Origin: an uncultured Eubacteriales bacterium
GTDB lineage: Bacteria > Bacillota > Clostridia > Christensenellales > CAG-917
Length of the DNA stretch: 19,001 nucleotides
Assembly (NCBI GenBank): GCA_900547975.1
Contig: URIX01000037.1
Span: forward strand, 1 to 19,001
Direction: 5' to 3'
In this document: positions 7,345 to 14,668 of the stretch, piece by piece
How positions within the stretch are numbered: position 1 is the stretch's first letter
Layout of the letters: the number at the start of each line of letters is the position of its first letter
Notes under the pieces: model-generated
What the model saw: only the letters and a program-made list of their open reading frames with translations
Database searches by the model: none
Told to the model about the DNA's origin: nothing
Translations under genes and position numbers: made by a program

Positions 7345-7387
7345 AACAACACAAAAAGCAGGCTTTACGCCTGCTTTTTGTGTTGTT
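7345..7387. terminator. Bidirectional terminator between pepP and the MATE gene
   Basis: A perfect 19-bp inverted repeat (7345-7363 with 7369-7387) has the 5-nt loop tttac. Its core gcaggc/gcctgc is followed by TTTTT on both strands. It lies between two convergent genes and can end both transcripts. Confidence 0.9.
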
Positions 7388-7416
7388 CGTTATAAAAACG
7401 TTGATTTTTAATACTT

Positions 7417-9141
7417 CTATTCTACCGAATCGTTGTCGGTTGCGGATTCGAGTTCGTTTTCGGTTGAATCGGCTGCTTGCGAATCGCATTCCGTTGTGCC
7501 GTTTTCCGTAGTATCTGTGTTTTCTGATGCGGTGACGGTTGTCGTTGAATTACTGTCGGTTGCGGATTCGGTGAGGGTTGTCGTTGAATTACCGTTGCTT
7601 TCCGATTCGCACTCGGCGGCGGATTCGAGTTCGTATTCTTTGGCGGCGGCGGATTCGCCCAGAGCAAAGCGGTAGTCCTTTTTGACTATATGCTTTATGT
7701 ATGGGTAAAGAAGCACCGCTACGGCAAATACCCACGCGCCCGGGTCGCCGAAACAGAGTGCGATATATGCGCCGTTCGACGCATACGCGTTGGTTGCGCC
7801 GCCGTTTACGAGAGTGGGTAAGAAGGTGCATATAAGCACTCTCGCAATGAGTTCGCCTGCGCCGGCTGCAAGCGTCCAACCCGATTTGCCTATGCCTTGC
7901 ACCGCGTTGCGCAATACGAAAAGCATTGACAAAATGAAGAACAGCGACAAGTCGATGTAAAGGAACGTGTTGCCGAAATATATTGATTTTTCGCTTATCT
8001 TGTCCGCACTCAAAAAGATATGCTGATACGCGGCGTTTATGGTGAGCAAAAGCCCGATTCCCGAGCATATGACGGTGAGAACGAAGCCGAGCAAAATGGC
8101 TTGATTCGTGCCTTTTTTCACTCTTTCGGTGAGTCCTGCGCCGAGATTCTGGGCGTTGAAACTCACCATTGCCGTGCCGAGCGCAGCGAGCGGCGCCATT
8201 GCGAAGTTTATGAGTTTGTTCGCCGCGCCCACGCCGTTTTGAGCGGGGTTGCCCACTACCATAAGTCCGTCGGGAAGAAGGTCGAATTTGATGGTTTCGG
8301 AAAGCATTACGATAAGACCTATCGACAGTACGGAAAATTGAAGTCCGAGGGGTATGCCTTGCTTGACGTGCGCCCAAATATCCTTCCACGCAATCTTGAA
8401 ATCTTGTTTTTTAAGGCGCAAAAACTTGTATTTTACGAATGTATAAACGAAGCACGCTATCGTGCAAAGCACTTGAGTGAGTATGGTTGCGCCCGCCGCG
8501 CCCGCAACGCCCCATTTGAACACTTTGATAAAAAGCAAGTCGAGGGCGATGTTCATAATCGTGGATATGAGAAGGAACAGTAATGGCGTGAAAGAGTCGC
8601 CGATACTGCGCAATATGCTGATTATGAAATTGTAAAAGAGTTGGGCGACTATGCCGAGGAATATCACGAGGCAGTAGGTGTACGCCGCCTCGAATACGAC
8701 GGGATTCTGCTCGGTGACGTTGACCCACGCAAGCATAGGCTTTATGCAAAACACAGAAACAAGAGTCAGCACCACCGTGATAATTCCGCAAAGTATAAAT
8801 TGCGTCGCAAAGGATTTGCGTACGCCGTCCTCGTCGTGCGAGCCGAATTTGCTTGACAGCACCACGCAGAATCCTGCCGTACAGCCGAACGCAAACTGCA
8901 TAAAGATGAACACGAGAGGGGAAGTGTCGTTGACGCCCGCAACCTCGTCCGCGCTCAAAGTCTGTCCGCATATCGCAGCGTCCGAGAGTATGTAAAGTTG
9001 TTGCAAAAGATAGGACACGATTATGGGCAGGGTGAATTTGACGATAACTTTGATTATCGAACCCTTGGTCAAGTCAATCTGTCCGAATAGATTTTTTATT
9101 CTGTCCGTAAAGGACGGCTTTTGTGAATACGTTTCGCTCAT
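7417..9141 (-). CDS. MATE-family multidrug/cation efflux protein
   Basis: This 574-residue membrane protein has the two-lobe MATE layout. It begins with LTKGSIIKVIVKFTLPIIVSYL, typical of the clostridial DinF/NorM-like branch, followed by about a dozen hydrophobic segments up to roughly residue 490. It would export drugs or metabolites using a Na+ or H+ gradient; the substrate is not readable. The last 75-80 residues are an acidic Ser/Thr/Glu/Asn-rich tail with internal repeats (NSTTTLTESATD, NSTTTVTASENTD), beyond the usual MATE length of about 450. The start codon has only a weak ribosome site (AGGA about 18 nt upstream). A consensus promoter lies at 9220-9248. Confidence 0.9.
   Translation of the reverse strand: MSETYSQKPSFTDRIKNLFGQIDLTKGSIIKVIVKFTLPIIVSYLLQQLYILSDAAICGQTLSADEVAGVNDTSPLVFIFMQFAFGCTAGFCVVLSSKFGSHDEDGVRKSFATQFILCGIITVVLTLVSVFCIKPMLAWVNVTEQNPVVFEAAYTYCLVIFLGIVAQLFYNFIISILRSIGDSFTPLLFLLISTIMNIALDLLFIKVFKWGVAGAAGATILTQVLCTIACFVYTFVKYKFLRLKKQDFKIAWKDIWAHVKQGIPLGLQFSVLSIGLIVMLSETIKFDLLPDGLMVVGNPAQNGVGAANKLINFAMAPLAALGTAMVSFNAQNLGAGLTERVKKGTNQAILLGFVLTVICSGIGLLLTINAAYQHIFLSADKISEKSIYFGNTFLYIDLSLFFILSMLFVLRNAVQGIGKSGWTLAAGAGELIARVLICTFLPTLVNGGATNAYASNGAYIALCFGDPGAWVFAVAVLLYPYIKHIVKKDYRFALGESAAAKEYELESAAECESESNGNSTTTLTESATDSNSTTTVTASENTDTTENGTTECDSQAADSTENELESATDNDSVE
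7434..7592 (-). repeat. Internal repeats encoding the MATE acidic tail
   Basis: On the plus strand tgtcggttgcggattcg occurs at 7434-7450 and 7554-7570, and ggttgtcgttgaattac at 7537-7553 and 7576-7592. The second pair is spaced 39 bp, a multiple of three, so gain or loss of a unit would keep the reading frame. Confidence 0.75.
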
Positions 9142-9177
9142 ATTTATTTCGTTTTGTTTTCCTATCTTCGTATCGTC

Positions 9178-9224
9178 GTTTCAACGGATATTGCATTATG
9201 TTGTTTCAACGGATATTGCATTAT
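9178..9224 (-). repeat. Two-copy 25-bp tandem repeat at the MATE transcription start
   Basis: A 22-bp identical sequence containing caacggatattgcattat occurs at 9178-9199 and 9203-9224, a 25-bp period. The outer copy overlaps the -10 hexamer of the MATE promoter and the inner copy falls in the early transcript. The spacing is close to two and a half helical turns. Confidence 0.85.
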
Positions 9225-9248
9225 ATTTGTATTGCATATCGCTGTCAA
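9220..9248 (-). promoter_or_regulatory. Consensus promoter of the MATE gene
   Basis: On the minus strand a perfect TTGACA (9243-9248), a 17-bp spacer and a perfect TATAAT (9220-9225) form a full sigma-A consensus. The expected transcript starts near 9213, giving a leader of about 70 nt. Confidence 0.85.
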
Positions 9249-9516
9249 GCGTTTTGAAAAAAATCGGGTCGTGAAATTTATGTATAAGCGAGGCAAAAAA
9301 AACTCGGGGTGTGTCGTTAAGAAAAACAGAAGCGCAAAAGAGCGGATATTTATTGTACGTGCGCGTGCGCCTATGCGTGTACACACGGGAGCGCAAAGCG
9401 ACAAAAAAACACAATAGACAAAAACGGCTTTTTGTCGGTTATTTCGGATAAAAAATACCCATCGTGTATCCGATTAAAATTTTTTAATGAAAAAGCAAAA
9501 TAGTGTCGATTTTTGT
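9249..9516. other. Intergenic stretch without a gene
   Basis: There is no credible gene between the divergent MATE and xpt promoters. It contains two adjoining runs of alternating purine and pyrimidine (9354-9370 and 9372-9387), an 8-bp hairpin gacaaaaa/tttttgtc near 9418-9437, and tcggata/tatccga (about 9446-9475) followed by a T-run. The last is a weak candidate terminator or regulatory hairpin. Confidence 0.5.
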
Positions 9517-9546
9517 TTGACATCGTCGTTTTATTTTGGATATAAT
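9517..9546 (+). promoter_or_regulatory. Promoter of the xpt-nucleoside transporter operon
   Basis: A perfect TTGACA (9517-9522), an 18-bp spacer and a perfect TATAAT (9541-9546) are present. Transcription from about 9553 leaves a 90-nt leader. The leader holds gcgga/tccgc and ccac/gtgg hairpins but no recognisable purine riboswitch core. Confidence 0.8.
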
Positions 9547-9642
9547 GCCAATATCATTCAAGAGCAAACCAAATCGCAACGCACAACTTGCGGAATAAAG
9601 AATCCGCACATACCACTACATATTGTGGAAAAGAGGCGCGCC

Positions 9643-10218
9643 ATGAAGATTTTGGAAGATCGCATTTTGAGGGACGGCAAGGTTAAGCCCGGAAACGTCC
9701 TCAAAGTCGGCGGATTTCTCAATCATCTTATTGATCAACAACTGTTGGACGAGATTGGAAAGGAAATTTCTGCGCTCTTTTGCGGACAAAGTATAACCAA
9801 AATTCTGACAATCGAAGCATCGGGGATAGCCATAGCGTGCGCAGCCGCGCACTATGTGCAAGCGCCGGTGCTTTTTGCTAAGAAAAGTAAGACCATAAAC
9901 ATATCCTCGGACTGCTACTGCGCCGAGGTTTATTCTTTTACGCATCAAGTTACAAAGGTGATTATGGTCGAAAAAGATTTTCTTTGTGCAGACGACAGAG
10001 TCCTTATCGTTGACGATTTCCTCGCAAACGGCGCGGCAATCGCCGGACTTATGAGTATAGTCGAGCAAGCGGGCGCAACGCTCGTGGGCTGCGCGGTCGC
10101 AATCGAGAAAGGTTTTCAGGGCGGCGGCGACGCTTTGAGAGAAAAGGGCGTAAACGTTCAAAGCCTCGCTCTCATCGACAGTATGGACGACAACGGAAAC
10201 ATAATTTTCAGACACTGA
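9643..10218 (+). CDS. xpt: Xanthine phosphoribosyltransferase
   Basis: This 191-residue enzyme of purine salvage joins xanthine to PRPP to make XMP. It follows the Bacillus Xpt pattern closely: LKVGGFLNHLIDQQLLDEIG near the N-terminus, ILTIEASGIAIA, and the PRPP-binding loop VLIVDDFLANGAA (about residues 120-132, with Asp124 and Asp125). The ATG at 9643 has AGAGG 6 nt upstream. A frame open from 9487 would put the promoter inside the gene and was rejected. The gene starts an apparent operon with a BMP-family nucleoside transporter, linking uptake to salvage. In Bacillus, xpt is controlled by a guanine riboswitch; none was seen in this leader. Confidence 0.93.
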   Translation: MKILEDRILRDGKVKPGNVLKVGGFLNHLIDQQLLDEIGKEISALFCGQSITKILTIEASGIAIACAAAHYVQAPVLFAKKSKTINISSDCYCAEVYSFTHQVTKVIMVEKDFLCADDRVLIVDDFLANGAAIAGLMSIVEQAGATLVGCAVAIEKGFQGGGDALREKGVNVQSLALIDSMDDNGNIIFRH

Positions 10219-10290
10219 CGCGATTTGCGCCACAACGGCGTGAATATAGACAATCACAATACGCCTTACGGCAAATAAAAGGAGAAACGT

Positions 10291-11520
10291 ATGAAAAAGA
10301 AAGTATTTGCACTTGTGCTTTGCTTGGCTCTCGTAACCGCTTTGGTTATCGGTTTGGTTGCTTGCAACCCTGAAGAGGAAAGAGTTGTAAACCTCAAACC
10401 TATCGCGAAAGAAGACATCAAAATCGGTCTCATCTGCTTGCACGACGAACAATCCACTTATGACAAGAACTTCATCGATGCAATGAAAGAAGCGGTGAAC
10501 GAACTCGGTTTGAGAGAGGATCAACTCGTTATCAAAACAGGTATCCCCGAAACCGAAAAATGCTACAATACCGCAGTTGAACTCGTAGAACAAGGCTGCA
10601 ACATCATCTTTGCGGATTCTTTCGGACACGAAGATCACATTATGAGAGCGGCAGAAGAATACACGAGCGTGCGTTTCTTCCACGCAACCGGCACAAAGGC
10701 TCACACCGCAAAACTCGGCAACTACTTCAATGCGTTTGCTTCCATCTATGAAGGCAGATACCTCGCAGGCGTTGCGGCAGGTATGAAACTCGTCGAACTC
10801 TACGGTGACAAAGACGGAAAAGTTTCCAACGAAAACGCAAAAATCGGTTACGTCGGTGCTTGGCCGTATGCAGAAGTCAAATCCGGTTACACGTCGTTCT
10901 TCCTCGGCGTTCGTTCTATCGTTCCCAATGCGACGATGGAAGTGAAATTCACGAGCAGCTGGTATGACGAAGCGGCAGAAAATACCACCGCAAAAGCACT
11001 TATCGAAAGAGGTTGCAAACTCATCAGCCAACACGCTGACTCTATGGGCGCACCCAATGCTTGCAAAGAAAAGGGTATCCCCAACGTTACGTACAACGTA
11101 AGCACCGAAAGTGACTGCAAGGGCTCCTACGTCATCGGTTCGAGAATCAACTGGGCACCTTACTACAAGTATATCGTCGAAGCGACCATTAAAAACGAAA
11201 CGATTCCTTACGACTGGACGGGAACTTTGCAATCCGATTCCGTTCAACTTCTCGAAATGGGTAAGGCAGCCGCGGCAGGCACCGCTGAAAAACTCGCAGA
11301 AGTGAAAGCGGCTCTTGAAAACGGCACTCTCAACGTGTTCGACACCAACAACTTCACGGTCAACGGCAAGCACATCACGTCCTTCTTTGCAGACGTTGAC
11401 GACGCAGGCGATTACGTTCCCGAAACCGAAGTGGTTGCAAACGGCATTCTCAAAGAATCCGCTTTCCGTTCCGCTCCGTACTTCACCCTCGATATCGACG
11501 GAATCACACTTCTCAAATAA
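10291..11520 (+). CDS. nupN: BMP-family nucleoside-binding lipoprotein
   Basis: This 409-residue substrate-binding protein of the basic membrane protein (PnrA/Med/NupN) family delivers nucleosides to an ABC importer. The first 25 residues are a lipoprotein signal peptide with lipobox LVAC, so Cys25 would be lipidated and the protein anchored outside the membrane. The mature part begins IKIGLICLHDEQSTYDKNF and includes FADSFGHEDHIMRAAEEY and GYVGAWPYAEVKSGYTSFFLGVRS in the positions of the two-lobed BMP fold. GGAG precedes the start. It is followed by the ATPase and two permeases in the order of Bacillus nupNOPQ. The substrate is inferred from family and from adjacent xpt; related BMP proteins bind purine nucleosides. 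Confidence 0.92.
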   Translation: MKKKVFALVLCLALVTALVIGLVACNPEEERVVNLKPIAKEDIKIGLICLHDEQSTYDKNFIDAMKEAVNELGLREDQLVIKTGIPETEKCYNTAVELVEQGCNIIFADSFGHEDHIMRAAEEYTSVRFFHATGTKAHTAKLGNYFNAFASIYEGRYLAGVAAGMKLVELYGDKDGKVSNENAKIGYVGAWPYAEVKSGYTSFFLGVRSIVPNATMEVKFTSSWYDEAAENTTAKALIERGCKLISQHADSMGAPNACKEKGIPNVTYNVSTESDCKGSYVIGSRINWAPYYKYIVEATIKNETIPYDWTGTLQSDSVQLLEMGKAAAAGTAEKLAEVKAALENGTLNVFDTNNFTVNGKHITSFFADVDDAGDYVPETEVVANGILKESAFRSAPYFTLDIDGITLLK

Positions 11521-11544
11521 AAGAAGCCTTAATCGAACTTTAAG

Positions 11545-11576
11545 CGATTTGGCGGAGCGGTTGCTCCGCCAAATCG
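11545..11576 (+). terminator. Intra-operon hairpin between lipoprotein and ATPase genes
   Basis: A perfect 14-bp GC-rich stem (11545-11558 with 11563-11576) closes a ggtt loop and is followed by the modestly U-rich agtttatta. It lies 24 nt after the lipoprotein stop. This position is typical of partial terminators or mRNA-end stabilisers that keep a binding protein in excess over its membrane components. Confidence 0.7.
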
Positions 11577-11610
11577 AGTTTATTACAAATATCTGAATAA
11601 CAAGGAACAT

Positions 11611-13368
11611 ATGGACAACCCCATCGTTTTACAGTTGAAAGGCATTACCAAACGCTTCGGCACTAAGGTCGTTGCAAACGATCACGTCGATCTCGATTTA
11701 CGCAAAGGCGAAATTCTGTCGATTTTGGGCGAAAACGGAAGCGGGAAGACGACCTTAATGAATATGATTATAGGCATTTATCGTCAAGATGAAGGCAGTA
11801 TTTTCATAAACGGCGAGGAAGTGAGCATTCTTTCCCCCAAAGATGCTTACAAATACAAAATCGGTATGGTGCACCAGCACTTCAAACTTATCGACGTTTT
11901 CACCGCCACCGACAACATCATTCTCGGCGAAAAAGAGCCGCCGTTCTCTATTAAGGACGAGGCAAATCGCATAAAAGCGGAAGCGGAAAAGAACAATGCG
12001 GACGCAGACGCCTACAATCCCGAAGAACATACGGGAGTGTTGTCCTATTTGTCAAAGCCGAAAAAACAGACGCAATTTCAAACCGCAATGAAAATCGCCG
12101 CATTGCCGTTCATTAAACTCGCAAAATCTGCGAAGTTTGAATGGCTGTCCAAAAATCGCGGTGCGAAACTGCAAAAAATTGCGAATAAATACGGCTTTGA
12201 AATCAATCTGAACGAGAAAATATACAATATGTCTGTATCTCAAAAACAGACTGTTGAGATTATAAAAGTTTTGTACAGAGGAGCGGATATTCTTATCCTC
12301 GACGAACCGACGGCGGTTTTGACGCCGCAGGAAATTCAAAAACTCTTTGACGTTTTGCGTAAAATGAGAGAGGACGGAAAGTCAATCATCATAATCACGC
12401 ACAAACTCAACGAGGTTATGGAAATAAGCGACAGAGTGGCGGTGCTTCGCAAAGGCAAGCACATTGCGACGGTAAATACGTCAGAAACCACCGAAAAAGA
12501 ACTGACCGAAATGATGGTCGGCGAAAAAGTCGAACTCAATATCGACAGAACGAATCCGCACGACGTCGAAGACAGGCTTGTTGTAAATCATCTTACGGCA
12601 ATCAATCACGACGGAATAAAAGTGCTTGACGACGTGTCTTTTGCCGCTCGTTCGGGCGAAATTCTCGGTATCGCCGGCATTGCGGGCAGCGGACAAAAGG
12701 AACTTCTTGAAGCGATTGCGGGACTTCAAAAACTCAACGAGGGCGAAATCACTTATTTCGACCCGTCAAAGGACAACGAAAAAGTGGATTTGCGCTCGAA
12801 AACTCCCGTCCAAATCAGAGAACTCGGCGTAAGATTGTCCTTCGTTCCCGAAGACAGACTGGGTATGGGACTTGTCGGCAATATGGACCTTGTCGACAAT
12901 ATGATGCTTCGCTCGTACAGAAAAGGCATACCTTTCTTCCTCGACAGGAAAAACCCGAAAAACCTTGCGGAAACAATCGTTCACGACCTCGAAGTTTCCA
13001 CTCCGAGTACGCGTACACCCGTCCGACGTTTGTCGGGCGGAAACGTGCAAAAAGTGCTCGTCGGTCGTGAAATCGCCGCCGCGCCTACCGTGCTTATGGC
13101 GGCTTATCCCGTGAGAGGTCTTGACATCAACTCGTCGTATATGATTTACAATCTTCTCAACGAGCAGAAAGAGAAGGGCGTTGCGGTTATCTTCGTCGGC
13201 GAAGACCTCGACGTATTAATCGAACTGTGCGACAGAATTATGGTTCTTTGCGGCGGTAAAATTTCCGGTGTAGTTGACGGTAGAAGCGCAATTAAGGAGC
13301 AAATCGGCTTGCTTATGACAAAGCACGAAGAAACAAACGAAAAGGACGGTGACGGCGATGTTGAATAA
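11611..13368 (+). CDS. nupO: Nucleoside ABC importer ATPase (two NBDs)
   Basis: This 585-residue ATPase of the RbsA/MglA/NupO type has two fused nucleotide-binding domains. The first has Walker A GENGSGKT (40-47), signature MSVSQKQ (207-213) and Walker B ILILDEPTAVL (227-236). The second lacks the P-loop Lys (GIAGIAGSGQKEL, 353-365), as usual for this family, but keeps LSGGN (474-478) and VRGLD (501-505). Family members are about 510 residues; the excess is a Lys-rich insertion around residues 130-190, between the first Q-loop and signature, including KPKKQTQF and FEWLSKNRGAKLQ. The start has AAGGA 6 nt upstream. Its end overlaps the next gene by 11 nt. It would drive nucleoside uptake with the flanking products. 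Confidence 0.92.
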   Translation: MDNPIVLQLKGITKRFGTKVVANDHVDLDLRKGEILSILGENGSGKTTLMNMIIGIYRQDEGSIFINGEEVSILSPKDAYKYKIGMVHQHFKLIDVFTATDNIILGEKEPPFSIKDEANRIKAEAEKNNADADAYNPEEHTGVLSYLSKPKKQTQFQTAMKIAALPFIKLAKSAKFEWLSKNRGAKLQKIANKYGFEINLNEKIYNMSVSQKQTVEIIKVLYRGADILILDEPTAVLTPQEIQKLFDVLRKMREDGKSIIIITHKLNEVMEISDRVAVLRKGKHIATVNTSETTEKELTEMMVGEKVELNIDRTNPHDVEDRLVVNHLTAINHDGIKVLDDVSFAARSGEILGIAGIAGSGQKELLEAIAGLQKLNEGEITYFDPSKDNEKVDLRSKTPVQIRELGVRLSFVPEDRLGMGLVGNMDLVDNMMLRSYRKGIPFFLDRKNPKNLAETIVHDLEVSTPSTRTPVRRLSGGNVQKVLVGREIAAAPTVLMAAYPVRGLDINSSYMIYNLLNEQKEKGVAVIFVGEDLDVLIELCDRIMVLCGGKISGVVDGRSAIKEQIGLLMTKHEETNEKDGDGDVE

Positions 13369-14668
13369 ACTTATGCACAACTCCGTATTCCATATCACAA
13401 AACGCACGGATACGCCAAAATGGCAAGCGTGGCTCGTCAGAGTCGCCGCAATCGTCGTGGCTCTTTTGGCAAGCGCGATCGTAAGCAGTATTCTGAAAGC
13501 AGGCACGTTCGGCGCATTTATCCAAAACGTGTTCGTGGGCAATTTCGCAACGCCCAATCGTATTATCAGATTGTTGCAAAACACGGCGATTCTTTTGCTC
13601 ATTTCGCTTGCGGTTACGCCTGCGTTCAGAATGAAGTTCTGGAACATCGGTGCGGAAGGTCAAGTGCTTATTGGCGGATTGATGAGCGTGGTTATGGTCA
13701 AATATCTCGGCGGAAAGGTCGACAACTCGCTTCTCATTATCGTTATGTTCATAATGGCGGTTCTCGGCGGCGCGATTTGGGCGGTCATTCCCGCTTTGTT
13801 CAAGGCGAAATGGAACACGAACGAAACTTTGTTCACGCTTATGATGAACTACATCGCGATGGGACTTATCTCGATTTGCATTGCGGTTTGGGTCACGAGC
13901 GGCTCGCAAGTTCTCGGCGTGCTTAAATACGGTCGTTTCCCCAAAATCGGCGGTTATAACTATATTTTGAACATCATAATTGTTGCGATAATAACAGTTG
14001 TTGTTTCGATTTATCTTAAATTCAGCAAGCACGGATACGAATTGTCCGTCGTCGGCGAAAGTCAAAACACGGCAAAATACATCGGAATCAGCGTTCCGAA
14101 AGTCATTATAAGAACGATGCTTCTTTCGGGTGCGTTGTCCGGTATCGCAGGTTGGTTGCTCGTTGCGGGTACGTCGCATACGATTTCTACGACGAGCGCA
14201 GGCGGTATGGGCTTCACCGCAATATTGGTGGCTTGGCTTGCGGGACTCAATCCCGTTGCGATGGTGTTTACGTCACTGCTCGTGCAGTTCTTCAATATCG
14301 GTGCGGAATATGCTGGCTCGAACTTCGGTTTCGGTACGGCTTTCCCCGAAATTATCACCGCAGTGTTTTTCTTCGTCGTAATCGCAAGCGAGTTTTTCGT
14401 CAATTACAACGTGAAAATCAATCCTGCTTTGATCGCTAAATTCAAAAAGAATAAGGGCGGCGAAAATACGCCCGAAAACGATTCTTCCGCAGAGCAAAAG
14501 TCGGAGGACAAAGACAACTCTTTTGCCGAGCAAAAATCGGTAGATAGCGACAATCCTTCCGTCGAACAACACTCGGAAGATAACGACAATAAATCGAGCG
14601 AACAAGTATCGGATCAAACCGTGACGGAAGAAGTTGCGGACAATTCAAACGAGGAGGTAAATTTGTAA
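13358..14668 (+). CDS. nupP: Nucleoside ABC importer permease 1 (NupP-like)
   Basis: This 436-residue membrane subunit of the BPD_transp_2 type (ribose/nucleoside permeases) has about eight to ten hydrophobic segments. It contains FWNIGAEGQVLIGGL, a hallmark of this permease branch, and the conserved loop around ELSVVGESQNTAKYIGIS. ATG 13358 was preferred to GTG 13349; GGTG lies 6 nt before the ATG. It overlaps the ATPase end by 11 nt and shares one base with the next start (TAATG). The last 70 or so residues are an acidic, Ser-rich tail built from about four 12-residue repeats of the type SxAEQKSEDxDN, not expected in this family and probably cytoplasmic. Its function is unknown. Confidence 0.9.
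   Translation: MLNKLMHNSVFHITKRTDTPKWQAWLVRVAAIVVALLASAIVSSILKAGTFGAFIQNVFVGNFATPNRIIRLLQNTAILLLISLAVTPAFRMKFWNIGAEGQVLIGGLMSVVMVKYLGGKVDNSLLIIVMFIMAVLGGAIWAVIPALFKAKWNTNETLFTLMMNYIAMGLISICIAVWVTSGSQVLGVLKYGRFPKIGGYNYILNIIIVAIITVVVSIYLKFSKHGYELSVVGESQNTAKYIGISVPKVIIRTMLLSGALSGIAGWLLVAGTSHTISTTSAGGMGFTAILVAWLAGLNPVAMVFTSLLVQFFNIGAEYAGSNFGFGTAFPEIITAVFFFVVIASEFFVNYNVKINPALIAKFKKNKGGENTPENDSSAEQKSEDKDNSFAEQKSVDSDNPSVEQHSEDNDNKSSEQVSDQTVTEEVADNSNEEVNL
14480..14623 (+). repeat. 36-bp tandem repeats encoding the NupP acidic tail
   Basis: Four successive 36-nt units (14480-14515, 14516-14551, 14552-14587, 14588-14623) encode DSSAEQKSEDKD, NSFAEQKSVDSD, NPSVEQHSEDND and the diverged NKSSEQVSDQTV. 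The protein pattern is better kept than the DNA, which points to an older, maintained repeat rather than a fresh slippage event. Confidence 0.85.

Noticed and set aside
9154..9417. Small open frames in the MATE-xpt intergenic region
   Set aside because: They read through a promoter, a tandem repeat and the alternating tract, with no family signal.
9487..9642. N-terminal extension of xpt by 52 codons
   Set aside because: It would place the perfect TTGACA/TATAAT promoter inside the gene and does not match the family N-terminus. ATG 9643 has a ribosome site and fits Xpt length.
9616..11610. 664-codon open frame antisense to xpt and the lipoprotein gene
   Set aside because: It spans two well-identified genes and their gap on the opposite strand and shows no family motif. 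The codon pattern of the real genes keeps it free of stops.
13349..13357. GTG start for the first permease, three codons upstream
   Set aside because: ATG 13358 has better ribosome-site spacing. The difference is trivial.
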